Shown: positions 7,003 through 13,098 of the stretch, in pieces
Layout: each line of letters starts with the position of its first letter
How positions within the stretch are numbered: position 1 is the stretch's first letter
Origin: JBOGED01 sp050743625
GTDB taxonomy: Bacteria; Actinomycetota; Nitriliruptoria; Euzebyales; Egibacteraceae
Reading direction: 5' to 3'
Length of the DNA stretch: 15,048 bases
Assembly: GCA_050743625.1 (NCBI GenBank)
Contig: JBOGED010000088.1
Span: 1-15,048 of the forward strand
Position numbers and translations under genes: made by a program
Notes under the pieces: generated by a model
Seen by the model: the letters and a program-made list of their open reading frames with translations, nothing else
What the model was told of the DNA's origin: nothing
The model's database searches: none

Positions 7003-8312
7003 CTGGACGTCAGGGTAGCGGGGCGGCGCCCGTGGCCGCGCAAGCGGGCGAGCAGCAGGTCGGTGGCCTGCTCGGCGCTCGCGAAGCTGGCGTCCGCGAG
7101 AAGGCCCTCGCCGCCGACCCAGTCGCCGGCGAGGAAAAGCCCCTCGACGCTGGGTACTACGGGTCCCGGCCGGCCCGCCAAGCCCCCGGTGTCCGCGGTC
7201 GGGAGCGCCGAGGCGACCTCCAGGCGCGGCAGGAACCGCTGGTGCACGACCAGCGCACGCCACCCTGGCTGTGCCAGGTCGAGGAGCGCCTCGAGCCGGT
7301 GGCGCGCCGCCTGAGGATCGTCGCCGTCGCGCAGGTACCACATCGCGTGGACCAGCGCGCCGCCATCGGGCGCGAGCTTCCCGTAGCGCGAGTGGACCGA
7401 GAGATAGACCGGCTCGTCCAACCCGAGGACGTACGGGGGGTCCGGGTTGGACAGGTGGGACAACGCAAGATCGAGGCATGCCGCGCGGACCGGCACTCGC
7501 GCCGCGTCGTATGCCGCGAGATGCTCCGCGGCCGGGCCGTCCAGCAGCTTCGCGGCCTCACCAGGGCCACCGGTCGCCAGCACGATCCCTTCGAACGGGA
7601 GCGCGCGGCCGGATGCTAGCCGGACACCCAGCCGGACACCCAGCCGGACACCCTTGGCTGGGTCGTCGTGCTCGACGCTGGCGACCCGCTCCCCCGCGGC
7701 GATGACGGCGCCCGCCTGCACGGCGCGGGCACGGAGCGCCTCGACGAGCGAGCTCCAGCCGCCGTCCAGGTAGCGCACTCCACCGCGTACGGCGACCGTA
7801 ACCTGCGCCAACCCGGCGCCAGCGGACAGCCGGTCGTACTCGGCGGAGTACGTCGCGACGCGGAAGCCCGCCTCGGCTATCGCGCGTGCGCCGGGTCGGC
7901 GGACGTGGTCGTCGAGCCAGGAGCGCACGCTGTTGGTCGACTCCCGAGCCGGGTCTTGGCGAACCGCCACCGCGAGCAGGCGCGCGGCCTCGACGCGGTC
8001 ACGGACCGGCAGGCCCCCACGGGCGCGGAGCAGGGGGTAAAGCCGCCCCTCGAGCGCGAAGGCTGGCGAGCTTGCCGCCGGACGCCCACCGGTCACCTCG
8101 ACGCCGAGCCGCCGTCGCACCCTGGCCCCGGCGCCACCCTGGTACAGGGCATGAGCGCCGAGGTTGAAGTAATACCCGTCACGCACGGTGGTCCTGGCGT
8201 CGCCACCCAGCTCCCCGGCGGCCTCGAACACCGTGACCTTTGCGCCTTGCGCTGCGATCAGCGCACCTGCCGTCAACCCGGCGAGACCGCCACCTACCAC
8301 TGCGATATCCAT
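6999..8312 (-). CDS. FAD-dependent oxidoreductase (amine oxidase / phytoene desaturase-like)
   Basis: Protein of 437 residues. It opens with a Rossmann dinucleotide motif, VVGGGLAGLTAG (GxGxxG at 7-12). E30 in VTVFEAA should hold the adenosine ribose. ELGGDART (34-41) is the usual second FAD segment. Near the C-terminus LFLAGDWVGGEG (392-403) is the FAD-binding GDW motif of the amine-oxidase/protoporphyrinogen-oxidase/desaturase superfamily. The middle part is the variable substrate region, so the substrate cannot be stated. An exceptionally complete ribosome binding site precedes the ATG. The gene overlaps the ECF41 sigma gene by 4 nt, and the upstream region holds an ECF41-like promoter, so this is probably the sigma factor's main target. 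Its coding sequence contains three perfect copies of a 12-bp unit encoding (GVRL)3, giving a probable surface-loop expansion. Confidence 0.9.
   Translation of the reverse strand: MDIAVVGGGLAGLTAGALIAAQGAKVTVFEAAGELGGDARTTVRDGYYFNLGAHALYQGGAGARVRRRLGVEVTGGRPAASSPAFALEGRLYPLLRARGGLPVRDRVEAARLLAVAVRQDPARESTNSVRSWLDDHVRRPGARAIAEAGFRVATYSAEYDRLSAGAGLAQVTVAVRGGVRYLDGGWSSLVEALRARAVQAGAVIAAGERVASVEHDDPAKGVRLGVRLGVRLASGRALPFEGIVLATGGPGEAAKLLDGPAAEHLAAYDAARVPVRAACLDLALSHLSNPDPPYVLGLDEPVYLSVHSRYGKLAPDGGALVHAMWYLRDGDDPQAARHRLEALLDLAQPGWRALVVHQRFLPRLEVASALPTADTGGLAGRPGPVVPSVEGLFLAGDWVGGEGLLADASFASAEQATDLLLARLRGHGRRPATLTSR
7618..7653. repeat. Three perfect tandem copies of a 12-bp unit
   Basis: AGCCGGACACCC occurs three times head to tail. 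On the coding (minus) strand it reads (GVRL)3 within the oxidoreductase, so copy-number changes would keep the frame. It lies between VASVEHDDPAK and ASGRALPFEG, where related proteins usually have a beta-hairpin. It probably arose by slippage. Confidence 0.9.
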
Positions 8313-8317
8313 ATCTT

Positions 8318-8327
8318 GATCACCTCC
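8318..8327 (-). promoter_or_regulatory. Near-perfect Shine-Dalgarno of the FAD oxidoreductase gene
   Basis: On the minus strand GGAGGTGATC is complementary over 10 nt to the conserved 3' end of 16S rRNA. It is followed by AAGAT and then ATG 8312. This fixes the start and suggests strong translation once the gene is transcribed. Confidence 0.85.
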
Positions 8328-8336
8328 ACCCGTACT

Positions 8337-8363
8337 GACGGAGCAGGCCAGCGGGCTGTGACA
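8337..8363 (-). promoter_or_regulatory. ECF41-type sigma promoter (TGTCACA-N16-CGTC)
   Basis: On the minus strand TGTCACA (8363 to 8357) is followed after exactly 16 nt by CGTC (8340 to 8337). This matches the ECF41 target promoter as I remember it from published work: TGTCACA at -35 and CGTC at -10. Transcription would start near 8330, leaving a leader of roughly 20 nt that contains the strong SD. It drives the oxidoreductase-ECF41 pair. The -35 box is a few bases from the divergent lipoprotein promoter box. Confidence 0.8.
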
Positions 8364-8367
8364 GCGC

Positions 8368-8373
8368 TAGCGT
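8368..8373 (+). promoter_or_regulatory. -10 element for the small lipoprotein gene (leaderless type)
   Basis: TAGCGT ends 6 nt before ATG 8380. It overlaps CGCTAGCG (8365-8372), a perfect 8-bp palindrome. No -35 box is clear. The AGGTC before the ATG is too close to serve as a ribosome binding site, which favours a leaderless transcript. Confidence 0.4.
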
Positions 8374-8379
8374 CAGGTC

Positions 8380-9048
8380 ATGAATCGCTTCCTCACGGCG
8401 CTCGCCGGGCTCTTGTTGCTCACCGGTTGCGCGCGTCTTGGGGGGGAGGAGTTCCAGGCCAGCCACTCCGACGCGGTGCTGCTCGGCGCGACGGTCGGTC
8501 AGACGTTCCGGCCTGTGACCAGCGCCGTCCGGGGACTCGACCTGCTCACCGCGACGTACGGGCAGGACCCTGACCCGGATGGGCGGCTGCGCGTCACGCT
8601 CTTCGACGGGCAGCGCGGCAAGAGGCTTGCCACCGCCACCGTCAGCGGTGACCGGATCGGTGACAACGACTGGGTGCCATTGCGGTTCGATCCCCCCGTG
8701 CCCGCCCCCGAGATCGCCGAGTTCACCGTGACCTGGGAAGGCGACACGCCGCTCGGCTTACGCGCCAACGTCCCGCCGCGCGGCTTCGACCGTCGCGAGC
8801 AGGACCCGAACAACCCCTACCCAGGCGGGCAGCTGCGGCGGAACGGGGCGGCGGCCTATGGCGATCTCGCGTTCCGCGTGCTCGGCACCGGGGGGACCGG
8901 CGAGGCCATCACCCAGCTGACCGGCATGTTCAGGTCAGCGGGCGACCGGTTAATCCACGACGAGCTGCCTTTCACGGTGGTCTGGCTCACGCTCCTGACG
9001 GGAGCGATCGCCCTCGCCATCGTCGGGTTCCGCCACAAAGCGGCCTAG
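8380..9048 (+). CDS. Lipoprotein with C-terminal transmembrane anchor, unknown function
   Basis: Protein of 222 residues that I do not assign to a family. MNRFLTALAGLLLLTGC is a lipoprotein signal with lipobox LTGC (lipidated C17). Residues about 25-175 look like a mostly beta extracytoplasmic domain. They alternate hydrophobic and polar residues, with segments such as GRLRVTLFDG, DNDWVPLRFDPP and EFTVTWEGDTPLG resembling a beta-sandwich or carbohydrate-binding-like fold. A single helix at about 198-217 (PFTVVWLTLLTGAIALAIVGF) is followed by positively charged RHK, so the C-terminus should be cytoplasmic. Anchoring at both ends would hold the domain tightly against the outer membrane face. 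It converges on the GT-C glycosyltransferase gene and the two stop codons share CTAG. Location suggests, but does not show, a role in surface glycan assembly. Confidence 0.8.
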   Translation: MNRFLTALAGLLLLTGCARLGGEEFQASHSDAVLLGATVGQTFRPVTSAVRGLDLLTATYGQDPDPDGRLRVTLFDGQRGKRLATATVSGDRIGDNDWVPLRFDPPVPAPEIAEFTVTWEGDTPLGLRANVPPRGFDRREQDPNNPYPGGQLRRNGAAAYGDLAFRVLGTGGTGEAITQLTGMFRSAGDRLIHDELPFTVVWLTLLTGAIALAIVGFRHKAA

Positions 9049-10475
9049 CGCGAGTTCCGGGACTGCACCCGCAACAGGGTTTTCGGGGCGCATGTGCCCC
9101 GAAAACCCTGTTCGGGAGGAGGGGCAGCGGGAGTGGTCAGCCCGGGCCTGGTTAGCTCGGCGACGGCGGGCACGACGACGAGAACCGAGAGGGCGGTGAA
9201 GGCGCTCGCCAGGACGCCCGCGACCTGGCGGCCGAGCTGGGGTGAGGTGAGGAAGGCCTCCTGCAGGTTGGGCCAGGCGGTGGCGAGGTCGGGGTGCATC
9301 GGCTCGAATAGGCCGAGCAAGATGACGGGGCCGCCGTGGATCAGGTCGGCGAGCGCGAGCACCGCGACGCACTGAAAGAGGTAGAGCGGCAGGGTGCCGC
9401 GCCAGGCCGGGCGGCGCGCCAACGCCAGGAAGACGAACGGCGTGAACCACGCGAAGTAGCGGGCGGCGAACGTCGAGAACGCGAAGAAGCCGGCGTGGAA
9501 GACGAGCAGCCATATCCACAGCTGCTCCAGGGCCACGGGAGATCCCCACCACCGGAGTGACCGGCCCCACAGGATGCCGTACAAGACCAGCGCGAACAGT
9601 ACGAAGAGGTAGATGTCTCCGGGTCCCTCGACGGGGATCGCGTACGAGAACAGGGTCGACCCAGTCTCGAAGTCCTTCAATCGTCCCAGCTCGCCCGCAG
9701 ACCCCGCGAAGAGCTGGTTCAGCCCCATCACCAGGCCTAATGGCGCCAGCGACGCCGCGGCCCACGCCGCCGACCTCGACGGGCGCGGCGCGACGATCAG
9801 CGCGAACACGGGGATCAGCAGCAGCGGGTAGGTCCGCATCGTGATCGCCACACCCAGCAGCAGCGCCCCCAACCACGGCCGCTCCCGCTCGCACGCGAGC
9901 AGCGCGGCGACGACCAGCACGACCGGGAACATCTCGTACCGGCCGAACATGTAGGAGGCGTAGAGGGCGATCGGCGAGAGCATCCAGAACGCCCACGCCC
10001 GCTTGACCAACCGCGGCTCGGCGCGGCTGGCCAGCGCCAACAGCAGCAGCCCCGCGCCGAGGTCCGCGAGCAGGTAGGGGATCTTCAGCACGAACAGCGA
10101 CTGGTAGGTCCACGGCTGGGTCGAGAACCAACGCGTGACCTGCGGGGCGAGCGCACCCCAGTCCGCGAAGAACCAAGGGTCCTTCCAGATGACGTCGGGT
10201 GGGGGAAGCAAAGGGCTGGCGAGCAGCAGCCAGGCCGCGTGGGCGTAGTGCGCGCCCATGTTCACGAGGTACTCGCCGAACAGGCGCCCGTCGTAGGCGA
10301 TGAGATGCGCCCGCCAGTAGACCGCGAGGAGGTCAGGGTTCACCGCGAACGGCATGAGCAGGAACCGGATCGCCAGCCCGACTCCCAGCCAGCCGAGCAG
10401 TGCCCCCCGCGCCGCCGGGTCCCGCAGCGGGCCCGGTACCCACAGCTTTCCTCCGAATATGCGGGAAAGTTGCAT
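9045..10475 (-). CDS. Multi-pass GT-C-type glycosyltransferase (PIG-M/GT87-like mannosyltransferase family)
   Basis: Protein of 476 residues from ATG 10475. It has about 9-11 hydrophobic segments, for example around residues 25-44, 78-90, 130-149, 163-176, 182-194, 202-228, 237-253, 287-304, 318-350 and 362-391. NPDLLAVYW (46-54) sits in the first outer loop, where GT-C enzymes carry acidic residues. KIPYLLADLGAGLLL, WMLSPIALYASYMFGRYEMF and RTYPLLLIP resemble the PIG-M/DUF2029 type. Such enzymes transfer sugars from polyprenyl-phosphate donors on the outer membrane face, which fits the GT2 enzyme at 13099. The start is uncertain: the ATG and first codons lie inside a repeat and GGAGG abuts the ATG, though no better in-frame ATG/GTG/TTG exists until residue 41. 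The last ~22 residues are encoded mainly by a palindrome and look like an appended tail. Confidence 0.85.
   Translation of the reverse strand: MQLSRIFGGKLWVPGPLRDPAARGALLGWLGVGLAIRFLLMPFAVNPDLLAVYWRAHLIAYDGRLFGEYLVNMGAHYAHAAWLLLASPLLPPPDVIWKDPWFFADWGALAPQVTRWFSTQPWTYQSLFVLKIPYLLADLGAGLLLLALASRAEPRLVKRAWAFWMLSPIALYASYMFGRYEMFPVVLVVAALLACERERPWLGALLLGVAITMRTYPLLLIPVFALIVAPRPSRSAAWAAASLAPLGLVMGLNQLFAGSAGELGRLKDFETGSTLFSYAIPVEGPGDIYLFVLFALVLYGILWGRSLRWWGSPVALEQLWIWLLVFHAGFFAFSTFAARYFAWFTPFVFLALARRPAWRGTLPLYLFQCVAVLALADLIHGGPVILLGLFEPMHPDLATAWPNLQEAFLTSPQLGRQVAGVLASAFTALSVLVVVPAVAELTRPGLTTPAAPPPEQGFRGTCAPKTLLRVQSRNSR
9073..9112. terminator. Perfect 17-bp-stem palindrome, probable terminator of the lipoprotein gene or palindromic repeat
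   Basis: The arms 9073-9089 and 9096-9112 are fully complementary (AACAGGGTTTTCGGGGC and its reverse complement) around the loop GCATGT. The hairpin starts 24 nt after the lipoprotein stop, a usual terminator position, but has no U-tract. It also lies inside the 3' end of the opposite-strand glycosyltransferase gene. A terminator acting on that strand would cut its message before the stop codon. A palindromic repeat insertion is an alternative origin. Confidence 0.65.
10444..10474. repeat. Dyad repeat, copy 1 (degenerate), overlapping the GT-C start codon
   Basis: This 31-nt segment matches copy 2 at 10506-10536 at 23 of 31 positions without gaps. It keeps the outline CTTTCCTCCG...GGAAAG, but its right arm is degenerate. 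The GT-C start codon (10473-10475) and its first ten codons lie in it. Role unknown; see copy 2. Confidence 0.7.
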
Positions 10476-10505
10476 CCTCCGCCCGGCGCGCGGGTTTTGA
10501 CCTTC

Positions 10506-10536
10506 ACTTTTCCTCCGTATCCGGAGGAAAGCTGCA
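10506..10536. repeat. Dyad repeat, copy 2 (hairpin), between the two minus-strand glycosyltransferase genes
   Basis: The core has perfect 9-bp arms TTTCCTCCG (10509-10517) and CGGAGGAAA (10522-10530) around TATC. On the minus strand it begins about 11 nt after the stop of the GT2-GT4 gene, so it may serve as a terminator or mRNA 3'-end hairpin. Alternatively both copies are binding sites for one regulator: they lie 62 bp apart, about six helical turns. Confidence 0.75.
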
Positions 10537-10540
10537 GTGC

Positions 10541-13018
10541 TCAATCCCTGCTCCCCTTGCCCAGCCTGGTCCTCACGAAGTTGCGCATGTGGAGGAGGGC
10601 GAGCTTGCGGCCGCCGCTGCGGTAGTAGTGCACGATCCGCTTGGTGTAGTGCCACGGGGTCTTCGTCAGCACGACGTCGTCGACCGAGACGTACCGGAAC
10701 GGCTTGCCGACGCGGTCGGGCGCCCGGCGCGGGTACCGGCAGAACTCCACGATAGGGGCGAGCGAGCGCTCCCACGTCATCTCGGGGGCGAGCTGCTCGA
10801 CGTTCGTCTTGCAGGTCTCGAACAGGTCACGGTCGTTGCGCAGCCGCTTGATCGCGGTCGCGAGCGCGCTGGAGTCCTCGGGTGGCACCACCAGGCCGAG
10901 GAAGTGAGTCGTGACCATGCGGGACAGCGAGTCACCCTCGGTGGCCAGGATCGGCAGGCCGGCCCACAGGTAGTCCAAGATGCGCGTGCGGTAGCTGAAC
11001 GCCGTCTCGATGTGCTCGAAGTGGGTCGAGACGCCCACGTCGGCCTCGAGGAGGTAGTCCGCGCGCCGCTCGTACGGCACCCACCCGGGGTTGAAGAACA
11101 CGTGGGTGCCGAGCAACCCGAGCGCTTCCGCGAGCTGGTATGCCTCGCCCACCATCTTCATCTTCGGCACGGCGGGGTTGGGGTGCCCGCTGCCCATGAA
11201 GAACAGCTTCACGTCGGCGTACTCGGCGGCGACCTCGCCGATCGCCCGGATGAGCGTCAGCGGGTCGAACCAGTTGTAGATCCCGCCGCCCCACAGCAAG
11301 AGGAAGTCGCCCTCGTCGATGCCCGGCACGACGCCGCGCAACACCTTGTCAACCTTGACCGGAGGCTCGTCCGGCAGCCCGAACGGGGCGACGCCGAGCA
11401 ACGAGCGCAGCGACTCGTCGTGGTCGTAGGTCGCCGGGTTGATGCGCTGGAGCCCCGATAGCTGGCCAAGCCAGAAGTCCCGCTGCTTCTCCGAGGCGCA
11501 GACCAGGAAGTCCCCGCGCTCGAGCTGCGCGTTCAGGACCTGGACGTCGGAGCGCGACAAGATGAACCGCTCGACCGGCGGATCGTCTTTCCGCAGGGTC
11601 AGGGCCTCGAGGTGGAACGGGTCGTAGATGTCCACGACCACGGGGACGTCGCACTCGCCGATCTGCGGGAACGAGTGCATCGCGAAGCCTTGGAAGATCA
11701 CGACGTCGGTCTCGCCTAGCAACGCGGTGATCAGGCCACCGGACGCCTGGACGGTGCGGAAGCGGTCGGTCGACAGCCCGATGTGTTGGGTCGACGCGAG
11801 CGTGACGTCGTGCTCGCGGGAGAGGAGGTTGGCCATCTCCCAGCTGCGAATCGCGGGCCCCGCCATCTTCTCGCCGATGGTGTCCTCGGTGATGATCAGC
11901 ACACGGTTCGGCGCATGGAGCTTGGCGCGGAGGTCGAACGTGGCCATCAGCGCCTGGAACGTCTCCAGGTACTCCTGGCCGTCGACATTGGGCCGGAAGG
12001 TCTCCTCGAACAGGCGGAGAACCGTCTGGTCGGGCCGCACGCGGCGGGTCTGCACCCACTTGCGCTTCGCGCGTAGCCGGTCGAGGTCGCGCATGAAGTC
12101 GCGGATCGCGGCGAGATGCGCACCCGTGACCGCGGAGATCTCCACGTTCCCCATCGGGGTCGCGTCGTCGGTGATCCGGTAGTCCGGGAGCGGCTGCTCC
12201 AGGTCGTGCAGCCCCCGGGACAGCGCGAGGATCAGCGTGGCGGGCAGCACGGAGGCGAGCGTCTCGTCGCCGTAGTTCTTGAACACCGTCATGAGCGCGT
12301 TGCGCTCGAGCAGGTACCGCTCCCTCGCGTAGCCGAACCGCTCGATCGTCCCGTGGTGGCGGTGGTACACCCTCGAAGAGGGTACATAGACGACCTCGTG
12401 GCCGAGTAGCCACAGGCGCCACCCAAAGTCGACGTCCTCGAAGAACGCGAAGTAGTCGGGGTCGAACCCTCCCGTGGCACGGAAAAGCTCGGCGCGGACG
12501 ACCATCGCGCCCCCGGACGCGAACAGCGTCGGCCGGTGGATGGGCCGCTCGTCGTCGGCCTGGCTGTGGTTCCTGGCGTAGCCGTGCCCGTAGAAGGCCA
12601 TCTGCCCGCCGGCGTAGTCGATCGAGCGCCGGTCCTCGCCCAGGATCTTGCTGCCGACGCAGGCGACCCGGTCGTGCATCTCGAGGACGACCACCGCCTC
12701 GCGGAGCCACCGGGCGTCGGCCTCGGCGTCGTTGTTGATCAGCGCGAGGTAGTCGCCCTTGGCGAGCTTGGCCCCCTGGTTCACGGCCGGCGAGAACCCG
12801 GTGTTATGGCGGTTGCGAACGAGCCGGACGCGGCTCCACTGCTCTTTGACGTACTCGACGGAGCCATCGGTGGACGCGTTGTCGATCAGGATGACTTCCA
12901 GCCGGTCCTGCGGGTAGTCGAGCCCGCGGAGGCTGGCGAGGCAGCGCTCCAAGTACGCCTTGCCGTTCAGGTTGACGACAACGACGCTGACCTTTGGCCA
13001 ACGACGGGGTGCACGCAT
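10541..13018 (-). CDS. Two-domain glycosyltransferase (GT2-GT4 fusion)
   Basis: Protein of 825 residues from ATG 13018, which has AAGGA 8 nt upstream. In-frame starts at 13072 and 13078 would add up to 20 residues with clearly lower GC at third positions, so they are less likely. The N-terminal GT2 domain (about 8-240) has KVSVVVVNLNG, IDNASTDGS (45-53), the DXD-like LINNDAEAD (93-101) and EDVDFGWR (194-201), as in rhamnosyl- and other glycan-chain transferases. A helical linker of about 100 residues leads to a GT-B fold GT4-like domain from about 370 (NRVLIITEDTIGEKMAGPAI). It contains FLLLWGGGIYNWFDPLTLIRA, then VKLFFMGSG, then SYRTRILDYLWAGLPILATEGD. There are no membrane segments, so it is cytoplasmic. 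Two fused transferases imply two consecutive sugar additions to one glycan. The sugars cannot be read from sequence. The gene is followed at 65 bp by the GT-C gene. Confidence 0.9.
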   Translation of the reverse strand: MRAPRRWPKVSVVVVNLNGKAYLERCLASLRGLDYPQDRLEVILIDNASTDGSVEYVKEQWSRVRLVRNRHNTGFSPAVNQGAKLAKGDYLALINNDAEADARWLREAVVVLEMHDRVACVGSKILGEDRRSIDYAGGQMAFYGHGYARNHSQADDERPIHRPTLFASGGAMVVRAELFRATGGFDPDYFAFFEDVDFGWRLWLLGHEVVYVPSSRVYHRHHGTIERFGYARERYLLERNALMTVFKNYGDETLASVLPATLILALSRGLHDLEQPLPDYRITDDATPMGNVEISAVTGAHLAAIRDFMRDLDRLRAKRKWVQTRRVRPDQTVLRLFEETFRPNVDGQEYLETFQALMATFDLRAKLHAPNRVLIITEDTIGEKMAGPAIRSWEMANLLSREHDVTLASTQHIGLSTDRFRTVQASGGLITALLGETDVVIFQGFAMHSFPQIGECDVPVVVDIYDPFHLEALTLRKDDPPVERFILSRSDVQVLNAQLERGDFLVCASEKQRDFWLGQLSGLQRINPATYDHDESLRSLLGVAPFGLPDEPPVKVDKVLRGVVPGIDEGDFLLLWGGGIYNWFDPLTLIRAIGEVAAEYADVKLFFMGSGHPNPAVPKMKMVGEAYQLAEALGLLGTHVFFNPGWVPYERRADYLLEADVGVSTHFEHIETAFSYRTRILDYLWAGLPILATEGDSLSRMVTTHFLGLVVPPEDSSALATAIKRLRNDRDLFETCKTNVEQLAPEMTWERSLAPIVEFCRYPRRAPDRVGKPFRYVSVDDVVLTKTPWHYTKRIVHYYRSGGRKLALLHMRNFVRTRLGKGSRD

Positions 13019-13098
13019 CGGGGGTGTCCTTGACGCCGGGTCTTGTACTGGCGTGAAGGCCGAGTGTGCCATACCCACAGGTAGGCTCCCGTTCTCTC
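13019..13098. promoter_or_regulatory. Divergent control region between the two glycosyltransferase units
   Basis: These 80 bp separate the GT2-GT4 gene from the polyprenyl-phosphate glycosyltransferase gene, both reading outward. Visible elements are AAGGA (13027-13031, minus strand), a good SD for ATG 13018, and TAGGCT (13082-13087, plus strand), a possible -10 box ending 11 nt before ATG 13099. The region is less GC-biased than its surroundings. No clear -35 box or operator palindrome was found. Confidence 0.4.

Noticed and set aside
7003..7479. In-frame upstream extension of the sigma factor.
   Set aside because: It lies wholly inside the oxidoreductase gene, is Arg/Pro/Ala-rich, and the ATG at 7002 with ATGA overlap begins directly before sigma region 2.
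7618..7653. CRISPR-like array.
   Set aside because: The units are directly adjacent without spacers and lie inside a coding sequence.
10390..10510. Possible small gene starting at a GTG behind GGAGG of repeat copy 2, minus strand.
   Set aside because: It overlaps the GT-C start out of frame, gives a Cys/Arg/Gly-rich product with no homology I can recognise, and arises only because the repeat resembles an SD.
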